Shown one piece after another: positions 56,727-64,000 of a stretch of 64,000 bases of DNA. The DNA lies in NCBI GenBank assembly GCA_029219245.1, contig JAQXTA010000005.1, positions 1 through 64,000 on the forward strand. The letters are read 5' to 3'. The translations under genes were made by a program, and so were the position numbers. Within the stretch, counting starts at the first letter, position 1, and each line of letters starts with the position of its first letter. Origin of the DNA: Lachnospiraceae bacterium. Its GTDB lineage: Bacteria; Bacillota; Clostridia; Lachnospirales; Lachnospiraceae. A model generated the notes under the pieces. That model did not search any database and was not told the origin of the DNA. It saw only the letters and a program-made list of their open reading frames with translations.

Positions 56727-57167
56727 ATGAGTAAAAAACGTAAAAAGAAGAAAAAGGGCATGGGAATGATTCTTTTCCTGAGCGTTATAATCGCTGCCTG
56801 TCTGGTAATAATTTTTTTCCTGGCAAAAGGAACGGTCAAGGATGCTGTAAAGCAAAAAGTTACCGAAAAAGTAACAGAGCAGGTAACACAGCAGGTATTC
56901 GAAAAGGCACTGGAAAGTGCCGGTGATCCGCAGGCTGCTGAGAAAGCAAAAGAAATTGTAAATAACATGGAAGAGGAAGACAAAAAGCAAGCAGAGGAAA
57001 TTATCGGCAAATATGCAGACAGCGAAACGCTTTCTGACTGTATGGAAATGGTAGGAGATGGCGTGAATTCAGAATCTATCTCCGAAGTACAGGAATACCT
57101 GGAGCAGAGTGTGTCAAAAGAGGATATGCAGAAGTTACAGGAGCTGTATGAGAAATACGGAAATTAA
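56727..57167 (+). CDS. Small membrane-anchored acidic helical protein, unknown
   Basis: 146 residues. A very basic start (KKRKKKKKG) precedes one transmembrane helix (about 12-34), then a mostly helical, charged domain with alternating Lys/Glu/Val (KVTEKVTEQVTQQVFEK) and a Glu-rich tail. The topology predicts an extracytoplasmic domain. I do not recognise a family. It lies 26 bases after ackA and 13 bases before the LacI gene, with good ribosome binding sites, so it is real. Confidence 0.7.
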   Translation: MSKKRKKKKKGMGMILFLSVIIAACLVIIFFLAKGTVKDAVKQKVTEKVTEQVTQQVFEKALESAGDPQAAEKAKEIVNNMEEEDKKQAEEIIGKYADSETLSDCMEMVGDGVNSESISEVQEYLEQSVSKEDMQKLQELYEKYGN

Positions 57168-57180
57168 AGGGGAATTGCAA

Positions 57181-58197
57181 ATGAAAAGAGTTACCATAAA
57201 AGAAGTAGCGAAGGCGGCTGGTGTGTCAATTACCACAGTATCACATACCTTGAGTGGTGGTGGAGCAATAAGCCAGCAGACACGAGAACATGTGATGGAA
57301 GTTGTAGAGAGAATGCATTACGTGGCAGATTTCAAAGGGCAGAATCTGAAGGCAAAATCAACAAAAGTAATTGGTCTGTTTGTCAAATCGTTAAGAGGTT
57401 CTTATTATGGTGACTTAGCGCAGGCAATCTATGAAGAAGGAAGTAATGCGGGATATGGCCTGAATGTTTTTATTGCCAGTCAGAGTGATAAAATTATGGT
57501 AGATATCATGAATGGCAGGATTGACGGTGCTATCGTGCTAAACGATGGCATTACCGGGAAGGAAGAAGAACTTTTACGCGAGCATGAGATCCCGGTTGTG
57601 TTTCTGGACAGAGAAAGTGCAGATTATCATATGTCCAGCGTTATTTTTGATTCCTTTGAGGATGGAAGATTAGCAGGAGAATATCTTTTAAATCTTGGGT
57701 ATAAAAGATTTGCACATATCTACGGAGAAAAAAATAACTATGATAGTATTGAACGTCTTAGGGGATTTCGTTATGCTTTAGAGCAGGCAGGCGTAACGAT
57801 CCCGGAGGAGTATATCCTACAAGGCGACTTTGATAAGGAAACGGCTCGTTGTTCTGTGGAAGCTTTTATCGAGGAGAGCAAATATCCTATGCCGGAAGCC
57901 GTTTTCGCTTCTAACGATTTGAGTGCCTTTGGCTGTATTGAAGGTTTACAGGCAAAAGGATATCGTGTACCGGAGGATGTCAGTGTTATCGGCTGTGACG
58001 ATATTGAACTGTGTGAATGGTATATTCCAAAATTAACAACGATTCACAATTCTTTTTCCGAACAGGGAAGAAAAGCAATGCAGATGCTTCTTACCATGAT
58101 AGAGGGAAACGGAAAAGGAGAAATAGTGAAATTAAGTGGAAGAATTGTTATCCGGGAATCCTGTAAAGCAGTATTTTCCGTTAGTCAGCCGGAATGA
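57181..58197 (+). CDS. LacI family transcriptional regulator
   Basis: 338 residues from ATG 57181, after AAAGGGG; the track's extra 24 codons overlap the previous gene. The N-terminal HTH reads TIKEVAKAAGVSITTVSHTLSGGG, followed by the hinge helix and a type I periplasmic-binding-like effector domain (VIGLFVKSLRGSYYGDLAQ, FASNDLSAFGC, VIGCDDIELCEW). A sugar-responsive repressor by family. No catabolic genes are next to it, so the targets are elsewhere or unknown. Confidence 0.92.
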   Translation: MKRVTIKEVAKAAGVSITTVSHTLSGGGAISQQTREHVMEVVERMHYVADFKGQNLKAKSTKVIGLFVKSLRGSYYGDLAQAIYEEGSNAGYGLNVFIASQSDKIMVDIMNGRIDGAIVLNDGITGKEEELLREHEIPVVFLDRESADYHMSSVIFDSFEDGRLAGEYLLNLGYKRFAHIYGEKNNYDSIERLRGFRYALEQAGVTIPEEYILQGDFDKETARCSVEAFIEESKYPMPEAVFASNDLSAFGCIEGLQAKGYRVPEDVSVIGCDDIELCEWYIPKLTTIHNSFSEQGRKAMQMLLTMIEGNGKGEIVKLSGRIVIRESCKAVFSVSQPE

Positions 58198-58352
58198 GGT
58201 GTCACTCCGGGAAACCAGAGGATTCTTAAAGAAGGTATATCAGGGAAGTATTGGAAGGGGGAAATTAAAGAAATTTTAAGATATATGCAACTTTTTATTA
58301 AGTTCTCTGCTCTAATATATAAGACAGAAGATTTCAGAGAGTGGGGAATAGC

Positions 58353-58842
58353 ATGCAGGAAAGCGTACCAAAGAGAATAGAACTGGAATTATGGGAAATT
58401 GTAAGCCCCGGTGAAGAGCATCAAACAGGAAAGAATACGAAAGCGAAAAAGAGCGGAAAAACTGTACAGACAACCACATATCGGGGCAGACCGGTACAGT
58501 CGATGAAGAGGCGAAAAGCAAGAAGACGCAAGGCAATCTTTTTCCGTTGTCTGGCGGTAATGATGGTGATTGCTTTCTTAGCAGGAGTTTTTGTTCTGAC
58601 GGGAGTGATTTGCCGCTGGATACATGGACTTGGAAAAAATAAAAAATATTTTCGTTCATTATACGGCCAATCCGGGAACTACCGCAGCGCAGAACAGAAG
58701 TTATTTTGCTAATCTGGCACAGACACAGGAAAGGGCAGCCAGTGCACATTTTATTATTGGCTATGAAGGTGAGATTATTCAGTGTGTTCCATTAGAGGAA
58801 GAGGCTTATGCTTTTGAACAACTGAAAAAGGGAGGACTTTGA
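58353..58842 (+). pseudogene. Decayed N-acetylmuramoyl-L-alanine amidase gene
   Basis: Two overlapping frames make one broken gene. Frame 1 (ATG 58353) gives a basic cytoplasmic head and a transmembrane anchor (about 65-87). Near 58620 it runs out of sense, and a second frame (58624-58842) supplies the start of an Amidase_2 domain: IFVHYTANPGTTAAQN and SAHFIIGYEGEIIQCVPLEE. The expected linker between anchor and amidase is missing, and the domain stops about 70 residues in, losing the later zinc ligands. So a frameshift with internal deletion and a 3' deletion. Intact homologues would cleave peptidoglycan outside the membrane. Confidence 0.75.
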
Positions 58843-58898
58843 CCTGTTGAGTGCAACACTGTGCTCCGGAGCAAGTGTGTATTGGGTTAAATCGTTTG

Positions 58899-59405
58899 TT
58901 ATAAATATTTCTCCATTAAACAGAACTTACCCTTACGCCAGTGGGCATGTCCCGTTATCGTGTATCCTAAGTTTTTGTACAGCTTCAGTGCAAAAGGATT
59001 TTCGGTAAATGCATCCAGGCGAATAGCCTGAAATCCCATGGAGCGCACAGTCTCTTCTATGTGCAACATAGTCATTCTGCCGATTCCTTTCTGCTGAAAA
59101 AGGGGATTTACGCACAGCCGATGTACGACATAAAATGGTTTCTCTGCATATTTCCAGTTCCCGTTCCGGTATTCTTCGTCAAATTCCCGGTTTAAAACAT
59201 ATATGACAGCAGGTTTATTTTCAAGGATTCCGAGATAAAGCTGTTTTTTATCAATATCTTCCTGCAAAATTGCTTTATCCGGATAAATTTCATCCCACTG
59301 AAAAATATTCTGTTTTATCATATAGTTTATGGCATCCTGTACCATATGGTATATTTCATTTAGGTCTTCTGGGCTGGCAAGCCGATACTCTATCTGCATA
59401 ATCAT
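58899..59405 (-). CDS. GNAT family N-acetyltransferase
   Basis: 168 residues with the GNAT fold. YRLASPEDLNEIYHMVQDA is the N-terminal strand-helix. LCVNPLFQQKGIGRMTMLHIEE contains the acetyl-CoA pyrophosphate loop (QQKGIG). RLDAFTENPFALKLYKNLGY is the C-terminal motif. The substrate amine is unknown. It converges on the decayed amidase gene. Confidence 0.9.
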   Translation of the reverse strand: MIMQIEYRLASPEDLNEIYHMVQDAINYMIKQNIFQWDEIYPDKAILQEDIDKKQLYLGILENKPAVIYVLNREFDEEYRNGNWKYAEKPFYVVHRLCVNPLFQQKGIGRMTMLHIEETVRSMGFQAIRLDAFTENPFALKLYKNLGYTITGHAHWRKGKFCLMEKYL

Positions 59406-59512
59406 TCTTATTCATCCTGAATTCTTTTATCATTATCCTACTTTAATTCTATACAGAAGTCAATTTTCAGAGAATTCTTTTGCTAAAATTGCTAAAATAT
59501 TTCCTTAACTTA

Positions 59513-59541
59513 TTGACATTTTCTTTTCCACAAGGTAGAAT
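59513..59541 (+). promoter_or_regulatory. Promoter of the tRNA pair
   Basis: TTGACA (59513-59518), 17 bases, TAGAAT (59536-59541): a consensus-like stable-RNA promoter with predicted start near 59548. Confidence 0.88.
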
Positions 59542-59580
59542 ACTTTCCATGAGTGTTGGTCAAATGTCTTCACTGGAAAT

Positions 59581-59653
<73 letters not shown>

Positions 59654-59676
59654 CTATAACAAAATATATTATTTAT

Positions 59677-59747
59677 GCGGGTGTAGTTCAATGGTAGAAC
59701 ACCAGCCTTCCAAGCTGGATACGTGGGTTCGATTCCCATCACCCGCT
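59677..59747 (+). tRNA. tRNA-Gly (TCC)
   Basis: Acceptor GCGGGTG/CACCCGC, D-arm GTTCAATGGTAGAAC, anticodon loop CTTCCAA with TCC, T-loop GGTTCGATTCC, discriminator T; 71 bases as usual for Gly. CCA is not encoded. A T-rich stretch follows. It lies 23 bases after tRNA-Phe and is cotranscribed with it. Confidence 0.98.
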
Positions 59748-59810
59748 CTTTCTTTTTTTATAGCTGGAAAACAGAATTTATCATGTGGATAAAAGAGGAG
59801 ATAGTAAAAG

Positions 59811-61223
59811 ATGACGAAAGAGAGTGAACTGTACAAAAAAATTCCGGTAGCAGTTATATGGGGGATTGTAATCTGGTTTACAGGCCTTTATATTTCATTG
59901 ATTTTTAATCATAATATCTGGACAGATGAGGCATTTACCATGCAGCTTTTGCGGGAAAATGTGGGAGGGATTATTGAAGGTACAGCGAATGACGTGCATC
60001 CTCCCTTCTATTATTTATATGCAAAGCTGTTTGCAGTACTCTCTCATAACTCTTTGCTTGTACAGAAAATCGCGGTTATCATTCCCATGGTTGCAACACT
60101 GGTTATCGGAGCAACTCTGGTTCGCAGAATCTGGGGAGATATTGCTTCCATTTTGTTTTTACTGTTCCTGACCTGTATTCCCTGTTCTATGGAATTTGCT
60201 GTTCAGGTCAGAATGTATTCTCTGGCATTGTTTTGTGTTACTGTTTGCGGTATTTTTGCTTATCTGGCATTTACAGATGGGAAAAAGAGGAATTTTGCGA
60301 TATTTGCTATAAGCGGACTTTTGGCGGCATATACCCATTACTTTGCTTTTGTGACGGTTATTGTCATAACGGGGATATTTCTGCTTGCCATTCTAATCTG
60401 GAAAAGAGAAAGAATCGTTCCATGGTTTATATCTGCAGCAGTCATGATTGTAGGCTATCTGCCCTGGATGCCATTTTTTATCAGACAGGTTACAAGTGTG
60501 GAGCAGGGCTACTGGATTCCGGAAATTACGCCGGAAACAATCTGGGGCTACTTTACATGGACATTTGATCTGGAACTGGTAGCGGGAATGGTATTTATCT
60601 TCTTGATTATTCTAAAAGGTGCCAGTACCTATAATATTATCAAAATTGCACTCTGCAAGAATCAGACAGAAATTTTTGCACTGCTTTGTATGCTGGTTCC
60701 TACACTGGTAACGGTTATCGGTGTAATTGCTTCTTTTTGCGGGAAGCCGATTTACCGGGATCAGTATATTTTCCCGGCACTTGGTCTGTTGGCACTTTTC
60801 TTCGGAATTGCCATGAGAAAAGCGAAAAAAAGTATTCTTGTTCTTATCAGTCTCTTTTTATTGTTTGTTGGAAGCGTACAATATAAAGAGTGTTTCCGTC
60901 AGGAATACCGAAGTACTTATGTACCGCAGACAGAGGCATTCTTTGCAGAGAATCTGGAAGAGTCCGATTTTGTCATATACAATTGGGAAGCGTTTGGCTT
61001 TATATATGAATGTTATTTCCCGCAAGAACAGTTAGAGTATGCAGGAAGTTTTGATTATTCAAGAGATTTCAGAGTTGCATGGTTCTTAGCTACAGAAGGA
61101 CAGCCGGAAATCAGCCAGGAGGTACTGAGCGCAAACGGACTTGTTATGGAGCATATGGGACACTTTGGTATTGAACATAATGAATTTGAAATCTATAAAA
61201 TCTATCGGGTTATTTCAGAATAA
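59811..61223 (+). CDS. GT-C membrane glycosyltransferase, GT39/ArnT-like
   Basis: 470 residues with about 10-11 transmembrane segments. The first outer loop has WTDEAFTMQLL, with the acidic residue expected of GT-C enzymes, followed by NDVHPPFYYLY, the typical (D/E)xHPP motif of the PMT/ArnT superfamily. A soluble C-terminal tail (about 365-470) follows the last helix. It would transfer sugar from a polyprenyl phosphate to an extracytoplasmic acceptor. The acceptor is unknown. AGAGGAG precedes ATG. Confidence 0.82.
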   Translation: MTKESELYKKIPVAVIWGIVIWFTGLYISLIFNHNIWTDEAFTMQLLRENVGGIIEGTANDVHPPFYYLYAKLFAVLSHNSLLVQKIAVIIPMVATLVIGATLVRRIWGDIASILFLLFLTCIPCSMEFAVQVRMYSLALFCVTVCGIFAYLAFTDGKKRNFAIFAISGLLAAYTHYFAFVTVIVITGIFLLAILIWKRERIVPWFISAAVMIVGYLPWMPFFIRQVTSVEQGYWIPEITPETIWGYFTWTFDLELVAGMVFIFLIILKGASTYNIIKIALCKNQTEIFALLCMLVPTLVTVIGVIASFCGKPIYRDQYIFPALGLLALFFGIAMRKAKKSILVLISLFLLFVGSVQYKECFRQEYRSTYVPQTEAFFAENLEESDFVIYNWEAFGFIYECYFPQEQLEYAGSFDYSRDFRVAWFLATEGQPEISQEVLSANGLVMEHMGHFGIEHNEFEIYKIYRVISE

Positions 61224-61247
61224 TCTGAAAGAACAGGAGGTATAGGC

Positions 61248-61577
61248 ATGGTTCCTTCGCTGGCAAGACAGGCTGTTATCATTAAATCGGGAAATAATAC
61301 CAGTGTACTGACTGGTAATTATGAGCTGGCCTATGCACTTGGACTTCTTGTAAATCAGACAGGGGTTCTGTTTCCGGGAGATTATTCAGATTTACAGGAT
61401 TTACAAAAGAAGGTTCTTAAAGAAGTAGAAGATAAAAAGATTGAAGATGAAAAATTAGAGCATCTTCTCAGAATGGTTAAACTCTATAATCCGGCAGAAG
61501 GATTTGACGGGCAGATGGGGGAACTTATCAATATGGGACTGGGAGAAAAATATCCCTGGGATATTCATCGTGCATAA
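61248..61577 (+). CDS. Small conserved-looking protein, unknown function
   Basis: 109 residues, soluble, mixed alpha/beta with an acidic central helix (LQKKVLKEVEDKKIEDEKLEHLL in part). I do not recognise the family. The ribosome binding site ACAGGAGGT is excellent and the frame uses normal codons, so it is real. It lies 24 bases after the glycosyltransferase and is probably cotranscribed with it. Confidence 0.7.
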   Translation: MVPSLARQAVIIKSGNNTSVLTGNYELAYALGLLVNQTGVLFPGDYSDLQDLQKKVLKEVEDKKIEDEKLEHLLRMVKLYNPAEGFDGQMGELINMGLGEKYPWDIHRA

Positions 61578-61608
61578 AAAAATAATAGGAATTATTCCGA
61601 ATTTCCTA

Positions 61609-61637
61609 TGGAAAGCATCATGAAAAAATGGTATAAT
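61609..61637 (+). promoter_or_regulatory. Extended -10 promoter of the hybrid kinase
   Basis: TGGAAA (61609-61614), 17 bases, TATAAT (61632-61637) with an upstream TGG making an extended -10. About 58 bases before ATG 61695. Confidence 0.65.
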
Positions 61638-61694
61638 ATAACATATCATATATAGAAACATTATAGTTTTGTAAGAGAAATATTGGGGTATTCT

Positions 61695-63476
61695 ATGTCA
61701 GAATTATATAAGAAGAAAGTAGCGGGTTATTTATTCGGTGCTTATTGTTTTTATTTGGTGTATAATATTTTCTTTGTGCTTTATTTAGGCTATAGTAGGT
61801 TGTGGCTTGTTGTGCCGACAGTCAGCATTTTAGTGGGGTTTTATGCCCTGTTTGTCCGGCGGGAAAAATATTCTTTGCAGGCATATATGATTACTGTTAT
61901 GACCTGTATCAACATCATGATGTATGCTGTTATGACGAATGAGTTTACAGAGGTATTTACTGTACTGTGTGCGGCAGCATGCATGATTTCTTTTTATCAT
62001 ATTCCTATGACAAACTACATAATGTTGGGATTTACTACGTTGTTCGTTTTGTACCAGTTTATTTTCTGCGGAGAATGGCAGGCTTTTTTAACAAAGGGTA
62101 CTTCTATTGTTATCGTAGTGCGCATTGTCAGTGTTTATGTACTGCAGACACTTTTAATCGTCTTTATCCGGTATCAGCAGAGAATGCAGAAACGACTGGA
62201 GGAGAAAGCGCAGGAACTGGAAATTGCCAATCAGGCAAAATCGGACTTCCTTGCCAATATGAGTCATGAAATCAGAACTCCCATGAATGCAATTGCAGGT
62301 ATGGTAGAGCTGGCACTTAGGAGCGAAGAAATCCCGGAGAAAGAAAGGGATTATTTATACGATATCCAGTCTGCAGGCAGAGATTTGCTTGCCATTATCA
62401 ACGATCTTCTGGATTTCTCCAAAATTGATTCGGGAGATTTCAAAATCTCCGAGGAACCTTATGAAATTACGTCTATCATACATGATGTCACGAATGTGGT
62501 ACAAGCTATGATGGGAGATAAAAAGGTAGAGCTTTGTGTAGAAATGAATCCGAAAATTCCCGCTAAGCTGAAGGGTGATGGCCTTCGCATTAAGCAGATT
62601 ACCATGAACTTATTGGGGAATGCGGCTAAATATACGGAAGAGGGCAGAATCTTACTGAAGGTAGATTTTAAACAGGAGTCCGATGCGGAACTGGCGGTTG
62701 GACAGAAGATACAGTTGCAGGTCAGTGTTGAAGATACAGGGATTGGAATATCGGAGGAAAAACTACAGAGTCTGTTTATGGCATTTACACAGGCTGACAG
62801 CCGGAGAAGCCGGGCATTTGGCGGTAATGGTCTGGGGTTGGCGATTACGAAGAAGTTGATAGAGCTGATGCATGGTACATTGGATGCGGTCAGTGAAGTG
62901 GGAAAAGGTTCGACTTTTTCTTATGCACTTGAACAAGAAGTCATTGATGCCGCCCCATGTATGGGGACGGAGAAGCTGTTAGTACAGCAGACTGCACTGC
63001 AAAAAGAAAATATGGAAAAAGCGCAGCGTAAAAAGAAGCCGGATATGACATCTTTCCAGGCACCGGATGTAAAGATTCTGATTGTGGATGATAACCGGGT
63101 AAACCAGAAGGTAGCAGAGGGACTTCTTCGTCCCTATCATATGCAGATTGATACGGCATCTTCCGGGGCACAGGCAATTGAAATGGTTAAAAGCAAAGAA
63201 TACGATTTAATTCTGATGGACTATATGATGCCTGAAATGGATGGTATCGATGCAACCAAAATGATTCGTGCCATGGAAGAAGAATATTATAAGCAATTGC
63301 CGATTGTTGCACTTTCAGCTAATGCTATAAATGGTGTGGCGGAGATGTTTATTGAAGGCGGCATGAATGATTTTGTGGCAAAACCGATTGAAATGCGGGT
63401 TATGGATGCAAAATTGAAAAAATGGCTTCCGGAGGATAAGATTCTTTCCAAGGCCAAATTAGTTTACAGCAGATAG
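61695..63476 (+). CDS. Membrane hybrid histidine kinase with one REC domain
   Basis: 593 residues from ATG 61695, 6 bases after TGGGG; the track's TTG 61683 is less likely. Five to six transmembrane helices (about 8-165) form the sensor, with almost no outer loops. A coiled coil leads to HisKA with H191 in MSHEIRTPMNAIAGM, then HATPase (NLLGNAAKYT, DTGIGI, NGLGLAITKKL) and C-terminal REC with Asp in LILMDYMMPEMDG. Unlike the 31-44 kb kinases it reads SHEIRTP rather than SHD. No HPt domain, so it could share the free HPt protein encoded at 27.96 kb; inferred. Confidence 0.93.
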   Translation: MSELYKKKVAGYLFGAYCFYLVYNIFFVLYLGYSRLWLVVPTVSILVGFYALFVRREKYSLQAYMITVMTCINIMMYAVMTNEFTEVFTVLCAAACMISFYHIPMTNYIMLGFTTLFVLYQFIFCGEWQAFLTKGTSIVIVVRIVSVYVLQTLLIVFIRYQQRMQKRLEEKAQELEIANQAKSDFLANMSHEIRTPMNAIAGMVELALRSEEIPEKERDYLYDIQSAGRDLLAIINDLLDFSKIDSGDFKISEEPYEITSIIHDVTNVVQAMMGDKKVELCVEMNPKIPAKLKGDGLRIKQITMNLLGNAAKYTEEGRILLKVDFKQESDAELAVGQKIQLQVSVEDTGIGISEEKLQSLFMAFTQADSRRSRAFGGNGLGLAITKKLIELMHGTLDAVSEVGKGSTFSYALEQEVIDAAPCMGTEKLLVQQTALQKENMEKAQRKKKPDMTSFQAPDVKILIVDDNRVNQKVAEGLLRPYHMQIDTASSGAQAIEMVKSKEYDLILMDYMMPEMDGIDATKMIRAMEEEYYKQLPIVALSANAINGVAEMFIEGGMNDFVAKPIEMRVMDAKLKKWLPEDKILSKAKLVYSR

Positions 63477-63496
63477 AGCGGGGCATAGATATTGTT

Positions 63497-64000
63497 ATGG
63501 AAAAGGCTTATAAACTGGAATTTGCCGGAGAACAGACGGGCAGCCTGTATGTAAACTGCTGTGGTTTGTCGAAGACGGAACCACTGCATAGCTTTGGTCC
63601 GGCACTCAAGCCGCATTACCTGATTCATTATATTTTGAGTGGGAAAGGGAAGTTCTCTATCGGGGGGAAGGAATATCCTTTGGAAGAGGGATATGGTTTT
63701 TTGATTACTCCCGATGAACTTGCTTTTTATCAGGCAGATGAAGAGGAACCCTGGACCTATGTCTGGGTAGGGTTCAGTGGTACGCAGTCCGCAGAATATA
63801 TCAGTAATATGGGTTTGTCCGTAAGGCAGCCTGTTTTTCGGTGTGAAAAGTCGGAGGAGTTGTATCGTATCGTAAAAGATATGATGGAGCACAATACCTT
63901 CGGGATGGCAAATGATTTACGTCGTAACGGGCAGCTAGGGATTTTCCTGTCAGTGATTGCAGAGAGTTCTGCTGTTACAGAGAAAAATGAGATAGACCGG
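63497..64000 (+). CDS. AraC family regulator, N-terminal part (cut by window edge)
   Basis: Open from ATG 63497 to the window end, 168 codons without stop. HYLIHYILSGKGKFSIGGKEYPLEEG and FLITPDELAFYQADEEEPWTYVWVGFSG are the arabinose-binding cupin pattern of AraC regulators. The DNA-binding domain must lie to the right. The ribosome binding site is weak, so a different start is possible. It follows the hybrid kinase by 20 bases. Confidence 0.85.
   Translation, partial: MEKAYKLEFAGEQTGSLYVNCCGLSKTEPLHSFGPALKPHYLIHYILSGKGKFSIGGKEYPLEEGYGFLITPDELAFYQADEEEPWTYVWVGFSGTQSAEYISNMGLSVRQPVFRCEKSEELYRIVKDMMEHNTFGMANDLRRNGQLGIFLSVIAESSAVTEKNEIDR

Overview
The window reads as chromosomal DNA of a low-GC Gram-positive anaerobe of the Lachnospiraceae/Clostridia type. 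The signs are reverse rubrerythrin with PerR, a Pro T-box in front of an archaeal-type proS, a yybP-ykoY-type leader, a XylFII/LytS/YesN-type sugar-sensing system, A/T-rich intergenic regions and frequent TTG starts. The lineage is inferred from gene content; there is no rRNA in the window.

Layout. 1-288: gene-free and apparently holding a structured RNA. 0.3-14.6 kb: a hemicellulose/pentose locus with a GH43 glycosidase, an AraC regulator, a GH3 beta-xylosidase-like enzyme, a membrane-anchored sugar-binding sensor with LytS-type kinase and YesN-type regulator, two sugar-binding lipoproteins, and an ABC ATPase and permease. 14.8-19.4 kb: OPT transporter, lone PqqD-like protein, cardiolipin synthase and an Fe-S flavoprotein. 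19.4-24.7 kb: GGDEF-EAL protein under a strong promoter with a palindrome, perR-rubrerythrin, and an OmpR-type two-component pair. 24.65-26.1 kb: an A/T-rich island with an orphan PD-(D/E)XK-like protein.

26.1-44.6 kb is the most unusual region. A divergent HTH regulator faces a same-strand run of free HPt protein, FapA/DUF342 protein with N-terminal repeats, REC-HD-GYP response regulator and four large hybrid histidine kinases. One kinase has a PocR-like domain followed by five tandem copies of a ~143-residue PAS-like module. The simplest reading is a multi-input phosphorelay converging on cyclic-di-GMP hydrolysis; this wiring is inference.

44.6-64 kb is mostly housekeeping: quinone-reductase-like flavoprotein, RluA-family pseudouridine synthase, YtvI-like permease, a P-type cation ATPase behind a Mn-type riboswitch, a short Na/Pi transporter, an O-antigen-ligase-like protein, T-box/proS, DUF975, acetate kinase, a LacI regulator, a decayed amidase gene, GNAT, tRNA-Phe and tRNA-Gly, a GT39-like glycosyltransferase, a fifth hybrid kinase, and an AraC regulator cut by the right edge.

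How they work together: extracellular or imported xylo-oligosaccharides would be cut by GH43 and GH3. Released pentose would be sensed by the anchored binding protein/LytS/YesN and imported by the ABC transporter. Acetate kinase fits fermentative metabolism. Domain calls come from reading the translations; no database search was run.
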